The notes under the pieces were generated by a model. That model saw only the letters and a list, made by a program, of their open reading frames with translations. It ran no database searches and was not told where the DNA came from. From the NCBI RefSeq assembly GCF_025751585.1, contig NZ_JAOWKX010000002.1:341662-405661 (forward strand): a stretch of DNA of 64,000 bases, read 5' to 3'. This document shows positions 49,222-58,688 of the stretch, in pieces. The stretch comes from Fluctibacter corallii. GTDB taxonomy: Bacteria > Pseudomonadota > Gammaproteobacteria > Enterobacterales > Alteromonadaceae. The translations under genes and the position numbers were made by a program. Positions within the stretch are counted from its first letter, which is position 1, and each line of letters opens with the position of its first letter.

Positions 49222-52200
49222 AGCAATGGGGATTGGCGATTAGCCGAGTGACCGCCAAGTTCATATTAATTGGGCTTCTGGTTACTGTGATTGGCACGGT
49301 ATTTTTACTTTCTCCCATTGGCTCTCGGTTAATTGTAAACAGCATTAATACCTATGTGGATGGGGTTGCGCTGACATACCGAGATGGCGGCTTCGGCGGT
49401 AAAATCGTATTTGACAGTGTTGAGGTAACGCAGGAGTCACTTTCGGTTAGTGCAACGAATGTGGCGTTAGATCTTGATTGGGGCTGTATGTTTTCTGTTG
49501 CCTTTTGTACCGAGATGCTTTCTGCATCATCAGTAGATGTTCGCCTTCAAGCGAGTGAATCTGATGAGCCACCTACACCGCCATCGTTAGGGTTTTTAAC
49601 GCCGATTCCCGTTTCGTTGCAAGGCATTTCGCTGAAAGAAGCATCGCTCTCAACTGGCTCGACTCACATACAGTTGAGCGAATTACGTACTCATGTCAAA
49701 GTGTTTCGCAATCTCACCGTTTCACAGCTTGCAGCGCGCGCGATTGCAATAGAGCAACGCGCCGTTAAGCAATCTGATAAAAAATCTGTGAATGCGCAAA
49801 TTTTACATACGCTTCAACAATATCAGGCATTCTCCTTCACGCCTGTTTCGCTAAAGCAATTGGCTCTGCCTTTCTCGATTACGGTGACCCAGACCGATAT
49901 TGATGAAATTTCATTGTCCTCGAATGGGCAAGCACCTACGTTATTGAGTGATGTCCGTGGCGGCGTTCAGATCTCATCTAAGTTGCTGGCGTTATACGAT
50001 TTATCTGTGGGTTATGCAGGGGCAACATTAAACGGAAAGCTGCGGGTTGATCGTGTGAATGGCGTTCATGGCCGATTTTTATTTGAAGATATTGTGGTAT
50101 CTGAAGCGCCATCAACGATTGATGTAAGCGTTGTTGGGGAATTTGACGACTTGCGCATTAAAGGCGAGGTACGTGGCGAGATTCAGAGTCAGTTTGTTAT
50201 GAAAGTGGATTTATCCGACGTGTCGTTGCCTCTCGATGCCTCACTGTCTTGGCAGCAATTACCTGAGATTATTGCTTTACAAGGGTATGGTGTTAAAGAT
50301 GGCGAAGTGTCATTGTCAGGAAATTTGAATGATTATCATCTTGGAATAAAGACCGGTATATATCGCCATGGCGAGCCTGATCTGGTGATAGATGTCGATA
50401 CCAATTTGCATAAATCAAGCGCATCCATTCAACACGTCATTCTTACGCGAGACACAGTAGTCAGTAGAACATCATTTGATGCGTCGTGGGATTCTTCGTT
50501 GATTTGGCAAGGCAATACGCGCCTTGATGCTTCGTCTATCTCTGTTTTTCATCCTGCTTTAGAGGGGCACATTCAAGGAGACGCTTCACTTAGTGGTGAA
50601 CTAACGCCAGACACCGTGATGGCCACGTTGTCTCCGCTTTCTTTTAGCGGTGAATGGCAAAATAAACCCTTTACATTAAATGGAGAGGCAGAATTTACCA
50701 CAAACGGAATTGCGCTGCGTGATGTGGCGCTTAAAATCGGACAAAACCAAGCAACGGCAAGGGGCAATTTGGCATATTCAGGGCAAGGACAAATTGATTT
50801 CGTGCTTTCCATGCCACATCTTGAGCAAGTTTGGCCTGAACTTCATGGAGACATAAAAGGCGACGTGCTAGTGAGCAAAAATTTGCAAGCACCTGCGATA
50901 ACAGCGAACTTAGCGAGTACGCAGTTTGCCTATCGAGCCTTGAATGAAGTGGGCTCTGGCGGAAGCCATGAATTGCTTTCTCTGTCAGAGACTTCGATTT
51001 TTGCGCAAATAGATATGGAAAAGGTCTTGGAATCAGATATCAAACTGAATGTGAAAGCGCTTGATGTCGGCATTGCTGATACTTTTTCAATTAATTTGGA
51101 TGTATCTTCGCAAGATGAGCAATTTGATGGCAGTATCAGCATTGCGTCTGACGATCTCGCATTAGACTTAGCGTTAGATGGCACGGTGGATAAAACGCGA
51201 GTTAAAGGCAGGTTAAAAGAAGGGCAGTTTGCCGTTCAGCGCTATCTTTTTACACTAGATCAACCTCCTATACCTTTTTCACTTTCTACTGAGCAGTTGC
51301 GGGTTAATGTTGGGCAACATTGCTGGCAAGACGCTTCGTCTAGCTTGTGTTTTGAAATACTTACTCAGGAAGAACTGGTGACGCTTGATGCTAAACTGAC
51401 GTCGTTGCCTTTTGTTGATGCACTGAATGAATTATTAGAGCCAGACACACAAATCCAAACTGGGGCGCAAGTAAACGGCAACATTATGCTGTCGGCAACG
51501 CCAAATAAAATTCATAGTGGGCGGGCGGCACTGTCTTTTTCACCGTCGACATGGTCTGTTGTCAGTAATCCAGCATCAGTTGAGATTAACACCTTTACGC
51601 TTGAGGGTAATATTCAAGATAATGTCGTGTCGGGTCAGTCGGTGCTGATGGGAGAGCAGCTTGGACGTATCGACAATACGTTCTCAGTCGAGCTGCATGA
51701 TGCATTGGCCTATGAGGTTAGCACTAAACTCAAAGGGTTTGATCTTCACGCCTTTAGTGCAGTAGTCCCTGAACAGATAACGGTGCAGGGTATGATTGAT
51801 GCAAATCTTGTCATAAACGGACGTGGCAGTACCAGTGAAACAGAAGCCATGCCACCTTATCCTGATATTCGCGGCCAGCTTTCTCTTGCTCAAGGTGTGT
51901 TTAAGATGCCTGATTTGCCTGCGAGTATTACCGACTTGCAATACACAATGGCATTTCGTGGTGATCATGCAGAGATGAGTGGCGAATTTCTGATTGCCGA
52001 TGGCCGCGGGCAGGTTAATGGCGAGCTATCATGGCAAGAGGAGTTTAAGACATCATTACAGTTGAAGGGCAATCAGCTAACGTTTGTGGATCCAAATTTG
52101 TACCGTCTGACGATTTCCCCAGATTTGGATTTGCGTGTAGATCGAAGTGGCATCGCCCTGACGGGCGATCTTGATGTTGTGTCTGGAAACGTAACGGTTA

Positions 52201-53075
52201 AATCACTCCCGCCACAAGCCTATTCGCCATCGAAAGATGAAGTCATCTTAGGGCAGCAAGAAAAGCAGCCTGACACACCGATTAAAACGCTCGATATCAG
52301 TTTGAATATTGACCCTGCACAAGGTGGAAATGTGAATGTCTTCGCGCTAGGTTTGGATGCAGACGTTCAAGGGCAACTTGATATTTCCCAGCAAGAAGGT
52401 GAAATCACTGGAAACGGTGAAGTTGAAATAGTCAATGGACGATATGAAGCCTACGGACAAGCCCTTCATATTAATCAAGGACGGATCATTTTTAATGGTT
52501 TGCTGAGTGCACCGTATTTCGATATTGAGGCGATACGCGATCCAGAGAAAACAGACAACGATGTTATTGCTGGCATTAAAGTGTCGGGTTCATCTGAAAG
52601 TCCTGAAGTGAGTGTATTTTCGAGGCCAGATATGGAACTGCCCCAATCGCTTTCATACCTGTTAAGAGGAAAACCATTAAGTGGGCAGGGCACCACCAAC
52701 CAAGACGCGATGCTCACCAGCATGCTGATTGGCTTTGGTTTAAGTAAAAGTGAAAATACGTTGGGTAAAATTGCCAAAGGTGTGGGGATTGATGAGTTTT
52801 CCGTCGATACCACCGGTAGCGGGGAAGACACCAAACTTGCGTTAACCGGTGAGTTGGCTGATGGTATGCAAATTAGTTACGGTGTGGGGGTGTTTGACTC
52901 CGTTAACGAAGTTAAACTTAAGTATCAATTTACCCCTAAGTTATATCTTGAAGCAATCAGTGGCGCCAATAACGCGCTTGATCTTTACTATCAATTTACG
53001 GTTCAAGGTGATAGAGGTTCAGGTGGTAATGCCTCAGCTAATGCCGATAAAGACACCGCCAGCTCATCACAATAA
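49218..53075 (+). CDS. tamB: Translocation and assembly module subunit TamB
   Basis: Long periplasmic AsmA-like protein spanning from inner membrane to TamA; implicated in outer-membrane protein assembly and lipid transport. The 1285-aa protein starts MKQWGLAISR with a signal-anchor helix (about 12-35), then long beta-taco repeats, and ends in the DUF490/TamB domain (GNVNVFALGLDADVQGQLD, FNGLLSAPYFDIEAIRDPEKTDNDV, then a C-terminal LYYQFTVQGD). The 3' end overlaps the opposite-strand kinase by 73 bp. Confidence 0.93.
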   Translation: MKQWGLAISRVTAKFILIGLLVTVIGTVFLLSPIGSRLIVNSINTYVDGVALTYRDGGFGGKIVFDSVEVTQESLSVSATNVALDLDWGCMFSVAFCTEMLSASSVDVRLQASESDEPPTPPSLGFLTPIPVSLQGISLKEASLSTGSTHIQLSELRTHVKVFRNLTVSQLAARAIAIEQRAVKQSDKKSVNAQILHTLQQYQAFSFTPVSLKQLALPFSITVTQTDIDEISLSSNGQAPTLLSDVRGGVQISSKLLALYDLSVGYAGATLNGKLRVDRVNGVHGRFLFEDIVVSEAPSTIDVSVVGEFDDLRIKGEVRGEIQSQFVMKVDLSDVSLPLDASLSWQQLPEIIALQGYGVKDGEVSLSGNLNDYHLGIKTGIYRHGEPDLVIDVDTNLHKSSASIQHVILTRDTVVSRTSFDASWDSSLIWQGNTRLDASSISVFHPALEGHIQGDASLSGELTPDTVMATLSPLSFSGEWQNKPFTLNGEAEFTTNGIALRDVALKIGQNQATARGNLAYSGQGQIDFVLSMPHLEQVWPELHGDIKGDVLVSKNLQAPAITANLASTQFAYRALNEVGSGGSHELLSLSETSIFAQIDMEKVLESDIKLNVKALDVGIADTFSINLDVSSQDEQFDGSISIASDDLALDLALDGTVDKTRVKGRLKEGQFAVQRYLFTLDQPPIPFSLSTEQLRVNVGQHCWQDASSSLCFEILTQEELVTLDAKLTSLPFVDALNELLEPDTQIQTGAQVNGNIMLSATPNKIHSGRAALSFSPSTWSVVSNPASVEINTFTLEGNIQDNVVSGQSVLMGEQLGRIDNTFSVELHDALAYEVSTKLKGFDLHAFSAVVPEQITVQGMIDANLVINGRGSTSETEAMPPYPDIRGQLSLAQGVFKMPDLPASITDLQYTMAFRGDHAEMSGEFLIADGRGQVNGELSWQEEFKTSLQLKGNQLTFVDPNLYRLTISPDLDLRVDRSGIALTGDLDVVSGNVTVKSLPPQAYSPSKDEVILGQQEKQPDTPIKTLDISLNIDPAQGGNVNVFALGLDADVQGQLDISQQEGEITGNGEVEIVNGRYEAYGQALHINQGRIIFNGLLSAPYFDIEAIRDPEKTDNDVIAGIKVSGSSESPEVSVFSRPDMELPQSLSYLLRGKPLSGQGTTNQDAMLTSMLIGFGLSKSENTLGKIAKGVGIDEFSVDTTGSGEDTKLALTGELADGMQISYGVGVFDSVNEVKLKYQFTPKLYLEAISGANNALDLYYQFTVQGDRGSGGNASANADKDTASSSQ

Positions 53076-56050
53076 GACTGTATACGTTTTATGTCCTTGA
53101 GCTCAAAATGACAGGCATCGTAAATAGACAGGCTCAACGATGCACAGTGACTGAGGCTCAACAACTCGAAGGGACGAACAAAGCGCACTGAGTTTGCCGC
53201 CACGCGTTCCCAGTCTAATGCACTGATATCTTCTTGAAGGTGAATCTGCCATGCTTTCCATATTTCGATATTAGCCTGAAGGCTCTCAATAACTTGGCTG
53301 AGGCGAAAACCATGGTTAGTGATGGCCTGTGACAACGCATCGATTTGATCAGTTTGAAAGAACTTGTGAAGGAGGTGCAACTTCTCAATGAGTAAGCGCT
53401 GTTGTTGATGTTGTTGCTGCTGAATGGCAAATTCCAACTCTTGAGCTAGCTCAGTCAGCAAATCAAAACCGAAGGATTGGGCAGAGCCTTTCATGTTATG
53501 GATCAGTGTGACCAGTGTTTTGATGTCGCCGTTATCATTGGCTTTTAGCACGGAGAAAAGCTGCATTTTTATGTCTTTAAAATAGCCATTACACAATGAC
53601 TCAAGCTCTTCTGCACCTAACATCGCGTGCTGCTCTGTATGGCATGGAAGCAATTGAGTAAATGTTCTAAGCATGGCATTGCGGTCTATTGGCTTTGACA
53701 GATGCGCAGTGAACCCTTGCCGTAGATAATGGTTTACTTCATGTTCCATGCTGTTTGCGGTAAACGCGATGATGGGGGTGAGATCGCCCAACTTCCTCAG
53801 TGCAAAGAGTGTTTGAATACCATCTAGCTCAGGCATTTGAATATCCATCAACACAATATCGTAAGCATTTTGTTGATTGGTAAGTAACGCTGTTGCTTCT
53901 TTGCCATTGGTTACGGCATCTACTTCAAAATTAAAAGCATTAAGCAGCTTAATGATGAGTTCTCGATTGTGAAAGTGGTCTTCAACCAATAACACTTGAG
54001 CACCGACAAAGTCTGGTTTGTGAGGAATTGCTGAGAGGGTATTGGATACAACAGGTGCTAATTTATCTATTAGCCCTTCATAAGCGTGTTCGGTGAGGGG
54101 GAGGGCTAAAGAGAACGTTGATCCCACATCAACCGTGCTTTCAACAGACAATGTACCGCCCATATGCTGCGCTAATCGTTGAGAAATACTCAGGCCGAGT
54201 CCACTTCCGCCGTATTTTCTACTGGTTGTGCTATCGCCTTGCTCAAATGGCTTGAACAGGGCCTTTCGCACATCTGCTGTCATTCCAATCCCAGTGTCTT
54301 TCACATCGAATTGAAGAGTTTGGTTGTTGAATGCCACATTCAGAATAATTTCCCCTGCATCGGTAAACTTAATCGCATTGCTTACTAAATTAAACAAAAT
54401 TTGGCGCAGTCGAGTGGGATCGGTATAGAGCGTTTTGGGCAAAGGAAATTCGCACTCTAGCCTAAAACTCAGCGCTTTTTGCTTGGCTTGCATCTCCGCT
54501 AACGACGTGACTTCGTTTAGCAAACTGGCAATATCTGTGGCGACTACTTCTAATGTGAGTTTGTTTGCCTCAATTTTTGTTAAATCGAGAATGTCACTGA
54601 TGATTGCGAGTAAATGGTTGCCATTTTGCGAAATCACTTTAATGACATTTTCTTGTTCAGAACGATTTATATCGCCTTCTAGCAAGCCATCAGCGTAGCC
54701 GATAATGGCGGTAAGCGGTGTACGGATCTCATGACTCATATTTGCGAGAAATGTATTTTTAGCATTGTCGGCTTGTTTTAACTCATCAATAAGATGCTCA
54801 AGGGCGAGTTTGGCATCGTTCAGTGCTTGCGTGCGTTCTTCTACTCGGCTCTCAAGGAGTATATTCATTTCTTTATGTTGCTGGTGTAGAACACGATATT
54901 TTTCAGCTAACGCAAACGCAAGTAGCAGGGTGTCTAACGTGTACCCCAGTTGTGCCATTAGGTAAATATTGGCATCGATATTTGCAATCACGCCTAGGTT
55001 GCTCATATGAACGAGCATGGTAGGCAACATAATCATCGTGAGTGCAATCACAAAATAGCGTGCAGGCGAGTAACCCTGGATCCAAGCATAAATACCAGAA
55101 ATCATGCTGATGTTTAAGGTAAGTGCACCAACAATAGAGACTGCAACAATACTCGCACCGATATTGATAAAGGGAATAGGAATGCACAATAACGAAGATA
55201 TCACCGCGATTTTCATTAGTGCATTTAGTTTGGGAGAGCGTGATTTTAATTGTAAAAATGCGGAAGAAAACAGGCCGATTATCGCGAGAGCGGGGAAAAA
55301 TGGCATCAATGTCCAGGCGATATCAATATGTCCGAACCAATTTGATAGCACGCCGAACACCTGCGACCATCCTAGGGTAAACAACAATGTTGCTGTTGCG
55401 TAATAAAAATATTGAATTTGCTGCGTGCCAAAATAAAGAAAGAAATTAAATACGGCCAAAGCGACGCATGCACCAATACTCATGAACAGCAATGTATTTT
55501 CAGTATCAAGCTTATTTTTCGCCAGTTCCTTAGGCAAGATTTTCACTGTAAACGGCGACGTAAAAAACCGACTTTTAAAATGCATCACCACTAGCCGTTC
55601 ATCGTTAAAGGGCAAATTGACAAACTGACCAAAGTGAAAATCAATGTCGTTGTGATGCAGAAGCCCACTTTTTTTGGTCTCAATTAGTGCATCGTGTGAA
55701 TAAATATAAGTTTCTATCGACTCTACTAATGGCGCTGTGGGGTGAAGATACCAGTTGTTTTCCGGTGAATTGTTGCGTAGATAGAATACGGCAATAAATT
55801 CATCCCCCATAGGATCTATTGTCTGTTTCTCGCTTGTAGTTCGTATATAGTGTTTCAATGCCTCTGGTGATGTTAGAGCACTCGGTTTGTAGTCAAACAG
55901 GCGAAGGTTCTGCGTAATTGTTTTCGATGAGGTCTCTTGTAAAAGGACGAACGAGAGGGAAGTATTACTTTCTCTAACATCAGCTAACGTGCTGGAACAC
56001 GTTAACCACAATACAACAATAATAAAAAAATTCGTTAGCTTCTTGAGCAT
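53003..56050 (-). CDS. Hybrid sensor histidine kinase with 7TMR-DISM input
   Basis: The 1015-aa protein has a signal peptide (1-23), a DISM extracellular sensor (about 35-170), seven membrane helices (about 190-385), a coiled coil, HisKA with MSHEIRTPLTAIIGYADG, HATPase with DTGIGM and GGSGLGLSISQRLAQ, a receiver domain with phospho-Asp in IVLMDIQMPELDG, and an HPt domain with LIHNMKGSAQSFG. About 120 residues follow the HPt without recognised domain. It is a complete phosphorelay in one chain; no partner gene is adjacent. Its last 24 codons are antisense to tamB. Confidence 0.92.
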   Translation of the reverse strand: MLKKLTNFFIIVVLWLTCSSTLADVRESNTSLSFVLLQETSSKTITQNLRLFDYKPSALTSPEALKHYIRTTSEKQTIDPMGDEFIAVFYLRNNSPENNWYLHPTAPLVESIETYIYSHDALIETKKSGLLHHNDIDFHFGQFVNLPFNDERLVVMHFKSRFFTSPFTVKILPKELAKNKLDTENTLLFMSIGACVALAVFNFFLYFGTQQIQYFYYATATLLFTLGWSQVFGVLSNWFGHIDIAWTLMPFFPALAIIGLFSSAFLQLKSRSPKLNALMKIAVISSLLCIPIPFINIGASIVAVSIVGALTLNISMISGIYAWIQGYSPARYFVIALTMIMLPTMLVHMSNLGVIANIDANIYLMAQLGYTLDTLLLAFALAEKYRVLHQQHKEMNILLESRVEERTQALNDAKLALEHLIDELKQADNAKNTFLANMSHEIRTPLTAIIGYADGLLEGDINRSEQENVIKVISQNGNHLLAIISDILDLTKIEANKLTLEVVATDIASLLNEVTSLAEMQAKQKALSFRLECEFPLPKTLYTDPTRLRQILFNLVSNAIKFTDAGEIILNVAFNNQTLQFDVKDTGIGMTADVRKALFKPFEQGDSTTSRKYGGSGLGLSISQRLAQHMGGTLSVESTVDVGSTFSLALPLTEHAYEGLIDKLAPVVSNTLSAIPHKPDFVGAQVLLVEDHFHNRELIIKLLNAFNFEVDAVTNGKEATALLTNQQNAYDIVLMDIQMPELDGIQTLFALRKLGDLTPIIAFTANSMEHEVNHYLRQGFTAHLSKPIDRNAMLRTFTQLLPCHTEQHAMLGAEELESLCNGYFKDIKMQLFSVLKANDNGDIKTLVTLIHNMKGSAQSFGFDLLTELAQELEFAIQQQQHQQQRLLIEKLHLLHKFFQTDQIDALSQAITNHGFRLSQVIESLQANIEIWKAWQIHLQEDISALDWERVAANSVRFVRPFELLSLSHCASLSLSIYDACHFELKDIKRIQSYCDELAVSLSALAEALPPEPLSP

Positions 56051-56300
56051 AGAGTAGTGAGTTAAATGACCGCTTGTTAATTTGAAAGAGTCATCATCAT
56101 GCCTTCAAAATACTGTTTGTACAAATCGTGAAAAGCAAGATGCTGTGGATGTAAACTAAACACAGTTAATGTGCTTTTTATTCAAGTAGTATAACAGCTT
56201 ACGCTCCGAGTTCTAACTGGCCGTTGAAACGGAACCTCACCGAATATGAATTCTAAAAGAATGTCCTATTAAAGAATAGAAACTATCAAATTATTAAAAC

Positions 56301-56316
56301 TGTATAGGTATACAGT
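56301..56316. promoter_or_regulatory. LexA (SOS) box without an intact gene
   Basis: CTGTATAGGTATACAG fits the gammaproteobacterial LexA consensus CTGT-N8-ACAG exactly and is a perfect inverted repeat. The plus-strand sequence right after it is a broken DUF1579-like gene; on the minus side 250 bp separate it from the kinase start. It may be an orphan from a deletion, or serve an unseen short transcript. Confidence 0.65.
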
Positions 56317-56342
56317 GTTGTTGTATTTCGGTATTATTGTGT

Positions 56343-56769
56343 AAAGCACCGCTTTGTAAAAGATATTCTTCATGGTGGTGATGAATGGATCGAATTTCAT
56401 GGACAGTCTTCAACGGTGTAGACCTTAGGCGGCTTCGGTAATGTAGAAGACAACTACCTTCATTTTTCTGATGCGTCAATACGAGCAAAGGCAATGCGCT
56501 CCTATGATCCAGATTCAAAAGCTTGGTCTATTTGGTGGCTGGATGGACGTAATCCAAGCGTGCTAGATACACCGGTCGTTGGTAAGTTTGTTGATGGAAT
56601 TGGCTGCTTCTATGGGAATAAAACCTTGAATGGGCACCCAATCAAAATCAGGTTTATCTGGAATGCCACTCACCCAACGAGGCCGACTTGGGAGCAAGCT
56701 TTCTCAAAAGACGATGGTATAACATGGGAAGTTAACTGGGAAATGACGTTTACCCCTAAACATCCTTAA
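56343..56769 (+). pseudogene. Broken DUF1579-like gene
   Basis: In one frame the sequence reads HRFVKDILHGGDEWIEFHG, a TAG at 56419-56421, then LGGFGNVEDNYLHF and RSYDPDSKAWSIWWLDGR through WEQAFSKDDGITWEVNWEM to a TAA at 56767. This matches the body of a known soluble family (DUF1579-type or related) whose members run about 160-180 aa. The N-terminus is eroded and a nonsense codon interrupts it. An internal ATG at 56494 leaves a 91-aa open frame that could be translated. Confidence 0.65.
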
Positions 56770-57000
56770 CGCAAACGTTAATATCTTAGTGCCAACAGTT
56801 GTTTGTGGAGTAGATCATATCTGAACTTACCGTTTAAATGGACAGATGTGGAAGCCTACTAACAAGCAGCTAGGGGCATTGAGCAAATCTTCAGCAGACT
56901 TTTAACGCGATCTACCGAAGATTAAAAAGCTACTGGAAGCGTAATTACGTCAGGTAGTGTTAGCTATACCACAATATTGCAGTCCCACTGCCACTGTCCT
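56770..57000. other. Degenerate intergenic remnant
   Basis: No intact gene. Short stretches look once-coding, for example NLPFKWTDVEAY followed by a stop, and DLPKIKKLLEA in another frame. The block continues the decayed region started at 56050 and gives no recognisable family. Confidence 0.4.
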
Positions 57001-57465
57001 CTATGCGCCACAACAGCGTTTAAACTTCTTTGTACTTCCGCAAATGCAAGCATCGTTTCTGCTGGGTTTGAACGCGCCGTTATCTGCTAAGAACTCACCA
57101 TCGATATATCGCCACTTACCATTTTCAACAATAAAACGTGACTTTTCGTGCAATTTAAAAAATTCGTTTGCGTGTTTGTACACGGCTAAAAAGGTGACAT
57201 ACCCTTCGTTTTCACATGTTAACGTGTCTTCTATGCGTAGTGAAATCCATTGGGTTTCCTCTTCACCTTCCGACAGTGCGCTGGCGGTTAGTCCAACTTT
57301 TTTTTCGGTAGCGTAGGTGTCTAATACATAATCAAACTTACCCGTCACGTAAGCACTGTAGCGAGAACGCATTAACGCCTCTGGTGTGGGAGCTTGACCA
57401 CTTTCATTATGAAAAGGTAGACAACACTGGCTGTATTCTAAGCCACTACAACAAGGACAAAGCAT
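57001..57465 (-). CDS. YchJ-like SEC-C zinc protein
   Basis: The 154-aa protein belongs to the YchJ/UPF0225 family: an N-terminal SEC-C motif (CPCCSGLEYSQCC), an NTF2-like core (PEALMRSRYSAYVTG, FLAVYKHANEFFKLHEKSRFIVENGKWRYIDG), and a second SEC-C at the end (CICGSTKKFKRCC). The two Cys-rich modules bind zinc. E. coli YchJ has only loosely known function. It follows the SulA-like gene on the same strand with an 84-bp gap. Confidence 0.9.
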   Translation of the reverse strand: MLCPCCSGLEYSQCCLPFHNESGQAPTPEALMRSRYSAYVTGKFDYVLDTYATEKKVGLTASALSEGEEETQWISLRIEDTLTCENEGYVTFLAVYKHANEFFKLHEKSRFIVENGKWRYIDGEFLADNGAFKPSRNDACICGSTKKFKRCCGA

Positions 57466-57549
57466 TCAAAACGACCTACGTGAGTTATTGACAAGGGCCC
57501 AGTATACCAAGTATTGCGATACTGTACTAAAGGTGAGTGGCCATAGAAA

Positions 57550-57936
57550 TCAATTCAGCCATGGGCCTTTTACAACATTATTTCTTGTAACCTGAGACGT
57601 GACCACGTTCACAACTATAACGTTATACGCTTCACATAAAGACTGGATACGTTTCTTTTCGACATCATTCAATGCCAAATTTTCAACAAGCAAAACACCG
57701 CACTCTTGCGCCGTGATAATACGTGTTAGCCAAGATGAAACCATGTGAGAAGCAGGCTTTTGTAAATGCATTATGTGTTTACCAGACTTATGGCAGGTCA
57801 TCGAGTCAGACAGCACGTATAACCATTTGTTTTCTGAAATGCACTTGTCTACTAGCGCGTCGTAGTTGTCGTGCACTGACATTACGTCGCGTTTACCTGA
57901 ATTCGCCATTGAAGGGATTGCATATACACTCGCCAT
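57550..57936 (-). CDS. SulA-like SOS cell-division inhibitor
   Basis: The 128-aa protein is weakly SulA-like: LQKPASHMVSSWLTRIITAQECGVLLVENLALNDVEKKRIQSLCEAYN follows the SulA pattern in which a short helix, a strand and a helix precede the NVIVVNVV strand. SulA blocks FtsZ assembly during SOS. Two LexA-like boxes lie directly upstream (57950-57980), which supports the role more than similarity does. The ATG at 57936 follows GGAG by seven bases. An upstream open extension to 58191 overlaps msrQ and is not used. Confidence 0.65.
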   Translation of the reverse strand: MASVYAIPSMANSGKRDVMSVHDNYDALVDKCISENKWLYVLSDSMTCHKSGKHIMHLQKPASHMVSSWLTRIITAQECGVLLVENLALNDVEKKRIQSLCEAYNVIVVNVVTSQVTRNNVVKGPWLN

Positions 57937-57949
57937 GATTTTCTCCATA

Positions 57950-57980
57950 CAGTACAAATATACAGTGTATGGATATACAG
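57950..57980 (-). promoter_or_regulatory. Two abutting LexA-like boxes upstream of the SulA-like gene
   Basis: CAGTACAAATATACAG (57950-57965) and GTGTATGGATATACAG (57965-57980) share one base and each differ from CTGT-N8-ACAG at one or two core positions. They lie 14-44 bases upstream of the start codon, as expected for a repressor site. Confidence 0.7.
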
Positions 57981-58019
57981 TAGTTTTAAACTCGACGTTT
58001 TGCAAGCACTTTTTGTTGA

Positions 58020-58688
58020 TTATTTCACCTTGTTCAATGGTCTCATTAAGGTTTTCTTGCGTAAGCCAAGGAGTATAACGGCGAGAATTAAAAATACCGA
58101 CGCTTGAATGCCAACGGATTTCAACGACCACAAGTAGTGAAGAATAGTGAGAGGGAGGCATAGATAAACCCAATTGTGGAGACGTTGCCACTGTCTTCCC
58201 ATGCGTCTTCTAACCGCGTGAAACGAAGTAACCGCTAGTGCTATGAGAATAACCAATGCTACAAATCCAACGCTGATGAAAGGGCGGCTAACGAGTTCTT
58301 CTAACACTAATGCCCAATCGAATTGAATTTCAAAGGCGACAAATACAAGAAAGTGAAGAAGTGCAAATATACATGACCACACCCCCAATAGCCGTCTAAA
58401 CTGCATAAAAATCGGTGCGTGACCAAATTTAACAATCGGCGTGATGGTTAACGTGATAATTAGAAGCTTCAAGCTTGAAAGCCCTGTTAAGTGTAATAGG
58501 TGCTCGACCGGATCACTAAATACGGTGCCATCGATTGCCCAGTAAAAGTTGATAGCGATAAGAATTATTAAACTGGTGTGAATGGTCAGTTTACTTATTT
58601 TGACTAGGGTTTTCATGGCGAACAATTCAATCACTCTTCTAGGTGGCATTACATTTGTCAAAAGTATATGAGGTGGTGATTGGCGCAT
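58020..58688 (-). CDS. msrQ: Heme-binding membrane subunit MsrQ
   Basis: Inner-membrane cytochrome b that delivers quinol electrons to MsrP, which repairs oxidised methionine in periplasmic proteins. The 222-aa frame has about six helices and the ferric-reductase-like pattern RRLLGVWSCIFALLHFLVFV, MGRQWQRLHNWVYLCLPLTILHYLWS with heme-ligand His. It starts by TAATG overlap with msrP; the Met at 58616 (MKTLVKISKL) is an alternative start closer to family length. Confidence 0.92.
   Translation of the reverse strand: MRQSPPHILLTNVMPPRRVIELFAMKTLVKISKLTIHTSLIILIAINFYWAIDGTVFSDPVEHLLHLTGLSSLKLLIITLTITPIVKFGHAPIFMQFRRLLGVWSCIFALLHFLVFVAFEIQFDWALVLEELVSRPFISVGFVALVILIALAVTSFHAVRRRMGRQWQRLHNWVYLCLPLTILHYLWSLKSVGIQASVFLILAVILLGLRKKTLMRPLNKVK

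Noticed and set aside
56200..56250. Possible integron attC-like element with CCGTTGAAACGG hairpin
   Set aside because: The core-site motifs and paired arms of attC were not convincingly found.
57937..58191. N-terminal extension of the SulA-like gene
   Set aside because: The extension overlaps msrQ and contains the LexA boxes; the Shine-Dalgarno points to 57936.
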